Source of the DNA: an uncultured Microbulbifer sp.
GTDB taxonomy: Bacteria; Pseudomonadota; Gammaproteobacteria; Pseudomonadales; Cellvibrionaceae
Reading direction: 5' to 3'
Assembly: GCF_947498635.1 (NCBI RefSeq)
Contig: NZ_CANMKV010000003.1
Location: 1 to 64,000, forward strand
Length of the DNA: 64,000 nucleotides
Both the position numbers and the translations under genes were made by a program. Shown piece after piece: positions 43,384 through 54,006 of this stretch (position 1 is its first letter; the number at the start of each line of letters is the position of its first letter). The notes beneath the pieces are model-generated. The model made no database searches. It was given only the letters and a program-made list of their open reading frames with translations, and had not been told where the DNA came from.

Positions 43384-44880
43384 TTAGAGGGTGGGGATAG
43401 CGGCCTGGCGTCTGTCGAGATTGCGGTAGGCCAAAGCCTCGGCTATCTGCGCGGTGCCAATCTTTTCCAATTTGGCTAGGTCCGCGAGGGTGCGTGCCAC
43501 TTTGAGTACCCGGTGGTAGCTGCGTGCGGAGAGCCCTAGCTTTTCTGCGGATTGCCGTAGAAGAAGTTTTTCCCTGTCGCCTAGTACACAGTATTTCTCA
43601 AGTTCGACGCCTTTAAGCAGGCTATTGATTGTGCCCTGTCTTTGCATCTGTTGTTGCCGGGCGCCGCAGACTCTCTCTCTTACGCACTCGGATGATTCGC
43701 CGGCAGGCGTGTCCTGCAGTTGCACCGCGCTCATTGCGCCAACTTCCACCTGCATATCGATGCGGTCTAATAATGGTCCGGACAACTTGTTGCGATAGCG
43801 GTCTATCTGATCCGGTGTGCAGCGACAGCGTGGTTCTCCCAGATAGCCACAGGGGCAGGGGTTCATAGCGGCCACCAGTTGGAAGCGAGCGGGGAAGGTG
43901 ACCTGGGCGCGTGCGCGGGAAATGCGCACTTCGCCATTTTCTAAAGGCTCACGCAATATTTCCAGGGCGTGACGTGGAAACTCAGGCATCTCATCCAGGA
44001 ATAATACGCCGCGGTGGGCCAGCGAGATTTCTCCGGGGCGGGGGGTGCTGCCGCCGCCGACCAAGGCGGTCGGGGAGGCGCTGTGATGCGGGGCGCGGAA
44101 TGGCCTTTGACGCTGGTGGGGCAAACCGGCACTGGAGTAGACTGCGGCAACTTCTATCGATTCGCTGGTGGTTAGTGCCGGCAAGATGCCGGGCAGGCGG
44201 CTCGCCAGCATAGTCTTTCCCGTTCCCGGCGGGCCGTAAAATAACAGGTTGTGGCCACCCGCGGCAGCCACTTCTAGGGCGCGTCTCGCCTTGAGTTGAC
44301 CGCGCACATCTGCAAGGTCTGCACAGTAAGTGATCGCTTGCTCGGCCTGTTGTTCGGCGCGGGGCAGTTTTTCTCTGCCGTGCAATTCTGCGCATACCTC
44401 CAGTAGTGATCTGGCACTACCGACTTCGCTGCCGGCCAGTGCGGCCTCGCTGCCGTTCTCTCTGGGGACAACTAATTTACGCTTTGCAGCAGCGCTGGCG
44501 ATGGCTGCGGGAAGTGCACCACTGACTTGGCGCAGTGCACCGGTAAGTGCCAGTTCCCCAAGAAACTCATAGCGATCCAGAGGGCCAGTAGGAACCTGTC
44601 CAGAGGCCGTTAGTATGCCAATGGCGATAGCGAGATCGTAGCGCCCCCCCTCCTTGGGCAAGTCGGCGGGTGCGAGATTGACGGTGATACGGCGCTGGGG
44701 GAATTCAAAGTGGCTGTTGACCAGGGCGCTGCGCACCCTGTCGCGGCTCTCGCGGACGGCGGCCTCTGGCAGGCCGACGATATGAAAGGCAGGTAGCCCA
44801 TTGGCCAGGTGGGTCTCAACGGTGACCAGTGGGGCACTGACACCGAGTTGCGCGCGTGTATAGGTAACTGAAAGGCTCAC
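43384..44880 (-). CDS. YifB family Mg-chelatase-like AAA+ ATPase (ComM-like)
   Basis: A 498-residue protein with an N-terminal Lon-substrate-like domain (LGVSAPLVTVETHLANGLPAFHIVGLP), a chelatase-type AAA+ core (Walker A YGPPGTGKTML, Walker B GVLFLDEMPEF) and a C-terminal helical domain (SARSYHRVLKVARTLADL). ComM of this family promotes branch migration in natural transformation. GTG start after AAGGATGACAAT. Marks the return to core genome order. Confidence 0.92.
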   Translation of the reverse strand: MSLSVTYTRAQLGVSAPLVTVETHLANGLPAFHIVGLPEAAVRESRDRVRSALVNSHFEFPQRRITVNLAPADLPKEGGRYDLAIAIGILTASGQVPTGPLDRYEFLGELALTGALRQVSGALPAAIASAAAKRKLVVPRENGSEAALAGSEVGSARSLLEVCAELHGREKLPRAEQQAEQAITYCADLADVRGQLKARRALEVAAAGGHNLLFYGPPGTGKTMLASRLPGILPALTTSESIEVAAVYSSAGLPHQRQRPFRAPHHSASPTALVGGGSTPRPGEISLAHRGVLFLDEMPEFPRHALEILREPLENGEVRISRARAQVTFPARFQLVAAMNPCPCGYLGEPRCRCTPDQIDRYRNKLSGPLLDRIDMQVEVGAMSAVQLQDTPAGESSECVRERVCGARQQQMQRQGTINSLLKGVELEKYCVLGDREKLLLRQSAEKLGLSARSYHRVLKVARTLADLAKLEKIGTAQIAEALAYRNLDRRQAAIPTL

Positions 44881-44913
44881 ATTGTCATCCTTGATGTGGC
44901 GGCTTCAGGGCAA

Positions 44914-45156
44914 TTAGTCTTCGGACTTGCGCTCCCTTTGTGCGAGTGCCTGCTCGAGTATTTCCACCTTGTCCTCCAAACGTGCCAGCTTCTCCCTGGT
45001 GCGTCTGAGAATCTCCACCTGAGTGTCAAATTCTCGCTGGGAGACCAGGGGTAATTTGTCCAGGGACACCTCTAGTGCACTGCGCAGGTCGTTAGTGACC
45101 ACCGTGCCCTGTTGTTGCAGCTCTTTTAGCAGCTGTTGCAATTTGTCCGCAGCCAC
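44914..45156 (-). CDS. ubiK: UbiK family ubiquinone biosynthesis accessory factor
   Basis: An 80-residue protein of the BMFP/YqiC family: an amphipathic N-terminus (ADKLQQLLKELQQQG) and a C-terminal coiled coil (REFDTQVEILRRTREKLARLEDKVEILEQALA). UbiK helps ubiquinone synthesis under aerobic conditions. I prefer the GTG at 45156 because AAGGAG lies six bases upstream; a TTG at 45162 would overlap that site. It sits directly upstream of yifB on the same strand. Confidence 0.85.
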   Translation of the reverse strand: MAADKLQQLLKELQQQGTVVTNDLRSALEVSLDKLPLVSQREFDTQVEILRRTREKLARLEDKVEILEQALAQRERKSED

Positions 45157-45576
45157 GGGCAACTCCTTACTATAAAAATATTATCTATTGGCATCAGATT
45201 GTAACCCACCCCATTTGGTCGCAAAAGATAACTCTTTGTGCACTATTCTGATCTTTGCCTCTGCAGGGATTCCCCACTTCTGTGCATGTGAAGATAAATA
45301 GTTCCATCTTGGTGCGTGAGACATTACGGGTGCCTTGTTCGTATTTATTCCGGTTTTCTTACTCCTTAATAACGTATTGATTTTACTAAGTATTGCCGTT
45401 TTGGCATCAACCCTGCAGTGAAAGGGGAGGTGTGCCATTAACGATCACTGGGAGTCTGGGAAAGTAGCGGTTCACAAGACGCAAGAGACCCTCTGTCATA
45501 CCCGACAGTGCAGGACCGATTGCAGGCGGCGCCATAGCTCTTGAAATAAAGCCTATAGAAATTTAGGAGAAATAAG
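45157..45576. other. Upstream region of the torF-glnK-amtB module
   Basis: A 420-base gap with a candidate sigma-54 site at 45401-45417 and GGTGC-type sequences near 45310 that could be NtrC half-sites. The minus-strand open frame at 45181-45438 has no family signature or ribosome-binding site that I trust. Confidence 0.4.
45401..45417 (+). promoter_or_regulatory. Candidate sigma-54 (-24/-12) promoter
   Basis: TTGGCATCAACCCTGCA matches the consensus TTGGCACGNNNNTTGCA with the required GG-N10-GC spacing and three mismatches. It lies about 160 bases upstream of the torF start, on the right strand for a nitrogen-regulated torF-glnK-amtB transcript. Confidence 0.42.
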
Positions 45577-46715
<1,139 letters not shown>

Positions 46716-46769
46716 ATAAATCGTAAACCAATATAATTTTAAAAATATTCTGACCGAACGGAGAGAAAA

Positions 46770-48029
46770 ATGGAAAACCAGATATTTCAATTGCAATATG
46801 CAATTGATACCTTTTATTTCCTGATGTGCGGTGCGCTGGTGATGTGGATGGCTGCGGGTTTCGCCATGCTGGAAGCCGGTCTGGTGCGCTCTAAAAACAC
46901 CACAGAAATCCTTACAAAAAATGTTGCGCTGTTTGCCATCGCGAGCATTATGTATCTCTTCACCGGCTACGCCATTATGTACGATGGCAGCTGGATGTTA
47001 TCCGGTATCGAGGCATTTAGCCTTGACGGTGTCCTGGCAGATTCCAGCAAAAATGGTTTCGATGGTGATTCCGTATATTCTGGAGCCTCAGACTTTTTCT
47101 TCCAAGTGGTGTTTGTGGCCACCGCTATGTCTATTGTATCCGGTGCCGTGGCTGAGCGTATGAAGCTGTGGAGCTTCCTGGCATTTGCCGTTGTGCTCAC
47201 CGGTTTTATCTATCCGCTGGAAGGCTCTTGGACCTGGGGTGGCAAAGAAGTTTTCGGGCTGTATAACTTGGGTGATCTCGGTTTCTCTGACTTTGCCGGT
47301 TCCGGCATTGTGCATATGGCCGGTGCCGCCGCCGCCCTGGCGGGTGTGCTGCTGCTGGGTGCGCGTAAAGGTAAATACGGTAACAATGGCCAGGTTTATG
47401 CGATTCCCGGCGCCAACCTGCCACTGGCAACCCTCGGCACGTTTATCCTGTGGATGGGTTGGTTCGGTTTTAACGGCGGTTCAGTCTTGAAGTTGGGCGA
47501 TGCGGCCAGTGCGCATTCTGTGGCTATGGTGTTTGTGAATACCAATGCCGCTGCAGCCGGTGGTGCTATCGCCGCATTGGTCACCGCGCGTTTACTGTTT
47601 GGCAAAGCCGACCTCACTATGTTGTTAAATGGTGCCCTGGCCGGATTGGTGGCAATCACTGCTGAGCCCTCTACGCCCACCGCGCTGCAAGCTACGGTAT
47701 TTGGAATGTTTGCCGGCGTCCTGGTGGTCTTCTCCATCATCACTCTCGACAAACTCAAAATCGATGACCCGGTTGGTGCCATCTCCGTGCACGGAGTGGT
47801 CGGCTTGCTTGGCCTGCTGTTGGTGCCTCTTACCAATGAGGAATCCAGCCTTGTGGGTCAGTTGGTTGGTGCGCTGACAATCTTCCTCTGGGTTTTTGTA
47901 AGCTCCCTGGCGGTTTGGTATCTGCTTAAGCTGGTCACCGGTATCCGCGTCAGTGAGGACGAAGAGATGGAGGGTGTTGACTTGGCCGAGTGTGGAATGG
48001 AAGCTTACCCGGAATTTATGAGCAAGTAA
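46770..48029 (+). CDS. amtB: Ammonium transporter AmtB
   Basis: A 419-residue ammonium channel with about 11 helices. FFFQVVFVATAMSIVSGAVAERMKLWSF, DFAGSGIVHMAGAAAALAGVLLLGARKG (first pore His) and DDPVGAISVHGVVGLLGLLLV (second pore His) are the AmtB core. No long cleaved signal peptide is evident. It is flanked on both sides by PII genes. Confidence 0.95.
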   Translation: MENQIFQLQYAIDTFYFLMCGALVMWMAAGFAMLEAGLVRSKNTTEILTKNVALFAIASIMYLFTGYAIMYDGSWMLSGIEAFSLDGVLADSSKNGFDGDSVYSGASDFFFQVVFVATAMSIVSGAVAERMKLWSFLAFAVVLTGFIYPLEGSWTWGGKEVFGLYNLGDLGFSDFAGSGIVHMAGAAAALAGVLLLGARKGKYGNNGQVYAIPGANLPLATLGTFILWMGWFGFNGGSVLKLGDAASAHSVAMVFVNTNAAAAGGAIAALVTARLLFGKADLTMLLNGALAGLVAITAEPSTPTALQATVFGMFAGVLVVFSIITLDKLKIDDPVGAISVHGVVGLLGLLLVPLTNEESSLVGQLVGALTIFLWVFVSSLAVWYLLKLVTGIRVSEDEEMEGVDLAECGMEAYPEFMSK

Positions 48030-48075
48030 CCGCTCTGCAATGGCGCTGCCCCGCAAGGGGCGGTCGCTCGATTGA

Positions 48076-48453
<378 letters not shown>

Positions 48454-48500
48454 TCTTTACCCGAAAGCATTGGTGCCAATATATTTGATATCCATCGCGT

Positions 48501-48526
48501 GCTAAGGCCTCTTGAGGGGCCTTAGC
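48501..48526 (+). terminator. Terminator-like hairpin after the second PII gene
   Basis: GCTAAGGCC and GGCCTTAGC form a 9-10 bp stem. The T tract is short, so termination may be incomplete. Confidence 0.6.
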
Positions 48527-48827
48527 TTCCACCAGCCCTTATACTTTTCTTGCCCTTTGTTTCCTACGGGAAATGCCTAATCCCCGGCTGTCGCGGAACT
48601 CGCCATAACAAACCGCAATATTCCCTCGATTTCTATCCACAAAAAACTCTACTGGCTTCGGTGCCTGCTGCTGGCAGCCCAGATGGGAAGTGCCTATATA
48701 TTAATCGCCGCTTTTGATGCGGTAGGAGATTGCCACCCCGGTGGCTTTCAATTTCATTGACGCTGCGGGAAGGGGCGGCACAGAGGTACTCCCTCTGTAA
48801 CAGGAGTAAGGGTTACAGGGTTTTGCT
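48527..48827. other. Leader region of the sutA-like gene
   Basis: A gap of 301 bases with no gene. It holds a small GCCACC/GGTGGC hairpin near 48735 and a pyrimidine/purine-rich stretch before the start; I see no structured RNA family I can name. Confidence 0.35.
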
Positions 48828-49052
48828 ATGAAAGATGGTTATGAAGATCAGGGTAAGAACGCTCGCAGCAAGGACTCCGAGGAATTTGCCGAAGAGCGCT
48901 CTATCACCTCTCGCGAGCGTGCCAGGAGCCAACTGAGCACTGAAGTAGAGGAATTTCTCGCCAGTGGTGGGGCGATTAATGAAGTTGATCCAGAGATCAC
49001 TGCCGACCCCCCACGCAAGCCACAGCCTAAATACGGCAGCCGCCCTATTTAG
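48828..49052 (+). CDS. SutA-like RNA polymerase-associated regulator
   Basis: A 74-residue, highly charged protein with an acidic, disordered N-terminus and a conserved tail: TSRERARSQLSTEVEEFLASGGAINEVDP, then DPPRKPQPKYGSRPI. This fits SutA, a small RNA polymerase-binding factor that helps slow-growing Pseudomonas cells initiate transcription. The gene neighbourhood (amtB before, lysA-dapF after) is also where I recall sutA lying. Family call rests on the C-terminal motif. Confidence 0.7.
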   Translation: MKDGYEDQGKNARSKDSEEFAEERSITSRERARSQLSTEVEEFLASGGAINEVDPEITADPPRKPQPKYGSRPI

Positions 49053-49156
49053 TACTGTACAGAACTGTGCCGCCCCTGTTGTCAGGCTGGCGGCAAATTT
49101 TTCTTTGGGAACCTATACCTGTCCGTCGATGCGCACACAAAAGGCGCCGGCTGGTT

Positions 49157-49894
49157 TCAGCTATCCAGTAGTTTGGGTAATAAGCGTTCTAGTACCTCAC
49201 CGATGTAGGAAAGGAATAGAGTGCCTAGGCTGGATCGGTAATATTGTGGATCTGAGGAACCAACCGCGAGCATACCGAGCTGATTGCCGAGGGGAATGAT
49301 GGCTGCTGAAGCGACATCCTGCCAGTGGTTCCCAAAAAGATATTCTTTTTCACCAGGGCGTAAAACACCACATATCGGGCGCCCATTGCGCAGTATGGCG
49401 CCAATGGCGGTCTCCGCAGTGGAGAGCGTGCTGGTATGTACTTCGCCGAGGCTGCCGGCCGAACTCGGAAAGGGGCCGAACAGGGTCAGGCGAGTGAACT
49501 CCACGTTAAAGTGGTCACTAAAGCTTGTGTACAGCGCCGCAGCGGCTTCCCCCACTGTCTGTGCCTCCAGCAACGCCAGGAACAGACGGCGGCTGTTGAG
49601 AAACAACTGGTCGTTGTCGCGGGCGTTGTGTAGCAGCTGGTCGAGACGCTGGCGCATCTCGATATTGCGTTCGCGCAGCAGGTTGGTGTGGTGTGTCATC
49701 AGAGACACGGTCTTGCCGTTTTCCCGTGGCAGTTTGATGGTTTCGAGCAGGTCCATGCGCTCGATAAAAAAATCCGGATTCTGCATCAGATAGCGGGCCA
49801 CCTGGCGCGCGAGTAGTTTGTTATCGCGCTGGGTTTCCCTGTGGCTGCCGGCGACAATCTCTTCGCAATTGTGATTGGCGTCTGTGTGTTCCAT
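49157..49894 (-). CDS. DUF484 family (GAF-like) protein
   Basis: A 245-residue protein of DUF484: ARQVARYLMQNPDFFIERMDLLETIKLP, TVSLMTHHTNLLRERNIEMRQRL (helical linker) and a GAF-like C-terminal half ending IPLGNQLGMLAVGSSDPQYYRSSLGTLFLSYIGEVLERLLP. Function unknown; it normally lies between dapF and xerC. Here dapF is directly upstream, while xerC is not downstream. Confidence 0.88.
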   Translation of the reverse strand: MEHTDANHNCEEIVAGSHRETQRDNKLLARQVARYLMQNPDFFIERMDLLETIKLPRENGKTVSLMTHHTNLLRERNIEMRQRLDQLLHNARDNDQLFLNSRRLFLALLEAQTVGEAAAALYTSFSDHFNVEFTRLTLFGPFPSSAGSLGEVHTSTLSTAETAIGAILRNGRPICGVLRPGEKEYLFGNHWQDVASAAIIPLGNQLGMLAVGSSDPQYYRSSLGTLFLSYIGEVLERLLPKLLDS

Positions 49895-50018
49895 CTTGTT
49901 CTGTTCACATTGGCGCAGGTGCGCGGTGAATCTTTTGTTCCGTCGGTGAGAGACCCGGCGCCATTGAACGCGCTTGGACCTTTCAGAAGGGCAAAACGCT
50001 GCCCGCCCGCGAAATGGT

Positions 50019-50849
50019 TCAAATAATGATTTGCCCGTGGAAAACCGTCATGGCGGGCCCCGTCATAGTAACTGGCTGACCCGGCCCACTCCAGTGGATT
50101 GTCAGGGCGCCGCCGGGCAGGTGTATTTCTACCTGATTATCTACCAAGCCGCGCAGATGGGCATAGACCATGGCCGCGCAGGCGCCGGTACCACAGGCGA
50201 GGGTTTCTCCCACTCCGCGCTCGAACACCCGCAATTGTGCCTGACTGCGGGAGTCGATTTGCAGGAAGCCCACATTAACCTTCTGTGGAAAGCGTGGATG
50301 GGTCTCAATAGAGGATCCGATGCTTGTTACCGGTGCGGTCTGGACATCGTCGACCAAAAGTACAGCGTGGGGGTTGCCCATGGAGACGGCGCCAATGGTG
50401 TAAGTCTCGTCATGGACTTCCAGAGGATAGCTTTCGGCGCGGCGGTCGGCGCCAAAAGGGATTTGCTCCGGCTCTAAAACAGGGGCTCCCATATCCACAC
50501 TGACTTGGTCATTCTCGAGTACGTTGAGCTGCAACATGCCTGCAGCGGTTTCCACGTTGAGGCGTTTTTTACCGGTCAGGCGGCGCTCGCGCACGAAGCG
50601 GGCAAAACAGCGCGCGCCGTTGCCGCAGTTCTCTACCTCACCACCATCGGCGTTGAAGATTCGATACCGAAAGTCCGCGTCAGGTTCGCGCGGTGGCTCG
50701 ACAAGTAATACCTGATCGCAGCCGATACCAATACGGCGGTCGGCGATACGGCGAATTTTATCCGGGGACAATTTGAGCCTTTGGCTGATGCCATCGAGCA
50801 TTACAAAGTCATTGCCGAGCCCATGCATCTTGCTGAATTTAACGCGCAT
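50019..50849 (-). CDS. dapF: Diaminopimelate epimerase
   Basis: DapF converts LL- to meso-diaminopimelate, used for lysine and peptidoglycan. Both catalytic Cys are present ([13 protein letters not shown] and [13 protein letters not shown]), plus [14 protein letters not shown] at the start. 276 residues, normal length. Transcribed after lysA across a 154-base gap. Confidence 0.95.
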   Translation of the reverse strand: MRVKFSKMHGLGNDFVMLDGISQRLKLSPDKIRRIADRRIGIGCDQVLLVEPPREPDADFRYRIFNADGGEVENCGNGARCFARFVRERRLTGKKRLNVETAAGMLQLNVLENDQVSVDMGAPVLEPEQIPFGADRRAESYPLEVHDETYTIGAVSMGNPHAVLLVDDVQTAPVTSIGSSIETHPRFPQKVNVGFLQIDSRSQAQLRVFERGVGETLACGTGACAAMVYAHLRGLVDNQVEIHLPGGALTIHWSGPGQPVTMTGPAMTVFHGQIII

Positions 50850-51003
50850 TCCATTTCTCTATAGATTTTTATGGAGTGGGCCATCCGAGGGTTGTACCCC
50901 GCTGTTGGCCCGGTCTGCAACCGAAGCAGATAGGTCAATCTGCGGACGGCAAGGTCCTTGTGTGGAGGTTAAATAGAACAGGCGCCAAGCCTCGCACAAA
51001 CAA

Positions 51004-52257
51004 TCAGACTTTTTCCGGCACCGGGGTCTCACCCCGAACTAGATCGTCGAAAGTTTCCCGGGTGCGCACCAAGTAGGTGTTCTCCCCATCCACCAGCACC
51101 TCCGCTGCGCGCGGGCGGCTATTGTAATTGGAGCTCATGGTGAAGCCGTAGGCGCCAACGGAGAGCATGGCCAGTAATTGTCCCTCGCGCAGGGTCAGAG
51201 CGCGATTTTTGCCGAGGAAATCGCCGGTTTCACAAACCGGTCCAACGATATCCCAAAGTGTGTCTTCGCCGTCGTCCGGTGTAACCGGAACTATATCCTG
51301 CCAGGCTTGATAAAGGGCCGGGCGCAGATTGTCATTCATGGCGGCATCGACAATGGCGAAGTTATGTCCTTCGGTGCGTTTTAGGTATTCAACACGCGTC
51401 AGGAGAACACCGCCATTGGCGGCGATGGAGCGGCCCGGCTCCAGTATTAGGCCGAGCGAACGCTCGCCGATGCGCTCCAGCACCGCTTTCAGGTAGTCCG
51501 CCACGACCGGCGGCTCTTCACCCCGGTAGCGCACACCGAGACCACCGCCGAGGTCGAGGTGTTCCAGCTGGATACCCTCGGCGTTCAAGGTATCCACCAA
51601 AGCTAACAATCGGTCCAGGGCATCGAGGAAAGGCGCCACTTCAGTGAGCTGGGAGCCGATATGACAATCCACACCAGTGATTCTTAAGTGTGGCGAGTTC
51701 GCCGCGTAGGAATAGACTTCCAGGGCGTTATCGATGGCGATACCGAATTTGTTTTCTTTGAGGCCGGTGGAAATATAGGGGTGGGTTTGTGCGTCCACAT
51801 CGGGATTGACCCGCAGGGAGATCGGGGCAACGGTCTCGCACTCTGCGGCCACACACTCGACACGGCGCATTTCCGCTTCGGATTCGATATTGAAACAGTG
51901 CACCCCAACTTCCAGGCCGCGGCGGATCTCCTCCGCCGTTTTACCCACGCCGGAGAATACGATGCGGGCGGGGTCTCCTCCGGCCAGCAGCACCCTCTCC
52001 AGTTCGCCAGCGGAGACGATGTCAAAGCCGGCGCCGAGCTGGGCCAGCAGGGACAGGATACCCAGATTGCTGTTGGCCTTGACCGCGTAACAGATCAGGC
52101 CCGGATGATCGCCGAGTGCCTCGGCATAGGCCCGATATTGGCGCTCAAAATGGGCGCGGCTGTACACGTAAGTGGGGGTTCCGAAGCGCTCGGCGACTTC
52201 TTCCAATGGCACCTGCTCCGCCCATAGGCTGCCTTGGCGATAGCTATATTCGCTCAT
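51004..52257 (-). CDS. lysA: Diaminopimelate decarboxylase
   Basis: LysA makes lysine from meso-DAP with PLP. The PLP Lys is in ICYAVKANSNLGIL; HIGSQL, EPGRSIAANGG and GPVCETGDFLG complete the fold type III active site. 417 residues. Its ATG overlaps the lptM stop by 4 bases. Confidence 0.95.
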   Translation of the reverse strand: MSEYSYRQGSLWAEQVPLEEVAERFGTPTYVYSRAHFERQYRAYAEALGDHPGLICYAVKANSNLGILSLLAQLGAGFDIVSAGELERVLLAGGDPARIVFSGVGKTAEEIRRGLEVGVHCFNIESEAEMRRVECVAAECETVAPISLRVNPDVDAQTHPYISTGLKENKFGIAIDNALEVYSYAANSPHLRITGVDCHIGSQLTEVAPFLDALDRLLALVDTLNAEGIQLEHLDLGGGLGVRYRGEEPPVVADYLKAVLERIGERSLGLILEPGRSIAANGGVLLTRVEYLKRTEGHNFAIVDAAMNDNLRPALYQAWQDIVPVTPDDGEDTLWDIVGPVCETGDFLGKNRALTLREGQLLAMLSVGAYGFTMSSNYNSRPRAAEVLVDGENTYLVRTRETFDDLVRGETPVPEKV

Positions 52258-52574
52258 TTCTCCGGTACTTGCTCCTCTGGGTAGCCCTCTTCCGGGTAGT
52301 CTTCTGGTTCTGAATAATCTGGTGGTTCTGAGTAATCCTGTGGCTCGGAATAACCCTCAGGTGCCACGACCTCTCCAACAGGTGCAAGCTCCGGCTCATC
52401 GGGTTCCACCGCGGTACTGCTGGTGGGCACTGTAGAAAGCGGGCCCGTGGTGATGCTCGGCGCGGGTTCGGCCGGCGCCTGGGGCAGGTACAGCGGCCCC
52501 TTCTGGCCGCAGCCCACCACTAGTGCTGTTGCACTGAGCAGGGCAAAAAAGGGAGGGAGCATTTTTTTCGGCAT
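52254..52574 (-). CDS. lptM: LPS-translocon maturation lipoprotein LptM (YifL-like)
   Basis: A 106-residue lipoprotein: signal sequence with lipobox LVVGC and then the LptM motif GQKGPLYLP, which promotes correct LptD disulfides. The C-terminal half is an acidic Pro/Ser/Tyr tail with degenerate repeats of YSEPxD (about 78-97), longer than in most LptM proteins. Overlaps lysA. Confidence 0.85.
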   Translation of the reverse strand: MPKKMLPPFFALLSATALVVGCGQKGPLYLPQAPAEPAPSITTGPLSTVPTSSTAVEPDEPELAPVGEVVAPEGYSEPQDYSEPPDYSEPEDYPEEGYPEEQVPEK

Positions 52575-52680
52575 GGGTGAAATCCTGCACTCGGGCTTTC
52601 AGAGCGGTGTTCGGCAAAAGGCTGATAGTATAGCGAGCCAATAGATCGAACACAGTAAACGGTAACAGAAGTAATAAAAG

Positions 52681-53007
52681 ATGAGCCAAACGGAATATGA
52701 AGCGGCTATTGAGCAAACCCTGATGGTGATTGAAGATGCCCTGGACGATTGCGACTGGGATATCGACTACGAGCGCAGCGGCGCCGTACTCACTTTGACC
52801 CTTGAGGACAATGGCAGTCAGGTGATCCTCTCACGTCAGTTAGCCAATAGCGAACTCTGGGTAGCGGCCAAATCCGGCGGTTACCATCTTTCTTTTACCG
52901 CGCCCGGCTGGAAATGCAGCACCACGGGAGAGGACCTGCCCACGCTGCTCGATCGGGTATTGAGTGAGCAGCAGGGTGAGCGGGTCAAGCTGGGACTGCC
53001 ACAATAA
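52681..53007 (+). CDS. cyaY: Frataxin-family iron donor CyaY
   Basis: A 108-residue frataxin homologue that regulates Fe-S assembly. The acidic iron-binding helix reads DALDDCDWDIDYERSGAVL, followed by LTLEDNGSQVILSRQLANSELWVAAKSGGYHL, typical of CyaY. Divergent from lptM-lysA, the usual arrangement. Confidence 0.92.
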   Translation: MSQTEYEAAIEQTLMVIEDALDDCDWDIDYERSGAVLTLTLEDNGSQVILSRQLANSELWVAAKSGGYHLSFTAPGWKCSTTGEDLPTLLDRVLSEQQGERVKLGLPQ

Positions 53008-53057
53008 CTCTATGTTGTTAGGGCGATCTCACCGGCCGATCTTCTCGGCAGCCCTTG

Positions 53058-53957
53058 ATGTCCTGGTGTAGGTCCGGAGCGTCGAATACCCCATTATCAG
53101 TGGAATCGCCGTTAGTGGCTGTGCCTGAGTCCTTTTTCCTCGATACCCGCGATGGCCTGCGTCTGCAGGGGCAGCGCTATTGCGCTGGCAGGGTGCGGGC
53201 AGTACTGTGCCTGGTTCACGGTTTAGGCGAACATCAGGGGCGCTACGGAGCGCTCGTACGAGCCCTGCAGGGAGCGGATCTTGGGGTGTACACCTTCGAT
53301 TTGCGAGGCCACGGCTTGTCGCAGGGGAGGCGCGGGCATATCCCAGGCCTCGAGTATGTGCTGGAGGATATCCAGGGGGTTTTGGCTCTGATCCACAGCG
53401 AGTGGCGGGGCCTCCCCCTATTTCTCTATGGGCATAGTATGGGCGGCAATTTTGCTCTGAATTATGTGCTGAGGAAGGGGGGCACGGGTTTGAACGGCCT
53501 GATTCTCAATGCGCTGGCCCTGCGCTTCTACCGGCCAATTCCCAAACTGGTCATTACTGCGATTGGCCTGCTCCGCAAATTCTACCCGGCTTTTCCTCTC
53601 AATAGTGGCGTAACACCGCAGCAACTCAGCCATCTCGGGGCGGTGGAGGATAACTACCGCCGCGATCCTCTCGTACATGGGGTCATCAGTGCGCAGATGC
53701 TGATTTCATGTTATCGCGCGGGCCTCTGGGCTCTTGGCCATGGTGGCGAATTGCGGCTGCCGACCTTGCTCCTGCAGGGGCAGTGCGATTCTCTGGTCTC
53801 TATCGAGGCCAACCGCGCGTTCGCCGCCAGTAACCCCACCTTTATTCACTGGCAGCTTCTGTCGCACAGTAAACATGAGGCCCACAACGATGTGGAGCGC
53901 GAGCGGGTATTCCACATCATTTGCCAGTGGATCGAGGGATGTTTGCAAGCGCATTAG
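53058..53957 (+). CDS. Alpha/beta-hydrolase, monoacylglycerol lipase/S33-like
   Basis: A 299-residue cytoplasmic hydrolase: LVHGLGEHQGRYGALVRAL, FDLRGHGLSQGRRGHI, nucleophile GHSMGGNFALNY, acid near QGQCDSLVSIEAN and catalytic His in SKHEAHND. The group includes monoacylglycerol and lysophospholipid lipases. The start is uncertain: the ATG at 53058 lacks a clear ribosome-binding site, and GTG at 53115 is possible. Confidence 0.85.
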   Translation: MSWCRSGASNTPLSVESPLVAVPESFFLDTRDGLRLQGQRYCAGRVRAVLCLVHGLGEHQGRYGALVRALQGADLGVYTFDLRGHGLSQGRRGHIPGLEYVLEDIQGVLALIHSEWRGLPLFLYGHSMGGNFALNYVLRKGGTGLNGLILNALALRFYRPIPKLVITAIGLLRKFYPAFPLNSGVTPQQLSHLGAVEDNYRRDPLVHGVISAQMLISCYRAGLWALGHGGELRLPTLLLQGQCDSLVSIEANRAFAASNPTFIHWQLLSHSKHEAHNDVERERVFHIICQWIEGCLQAH

Positions 53958-54006
53958 CCCGGTGATAAGGCGGCCGGCCGGGCTTCTCGGTGCGGTGTCA
54001 GTAGAT

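Noticed and set aside
45181-45438. Minus-strand open frame of 85 codons
   Set aside because: No family signature, no convincing start site, and it overlaps the candidate sigma-54 promoter region.
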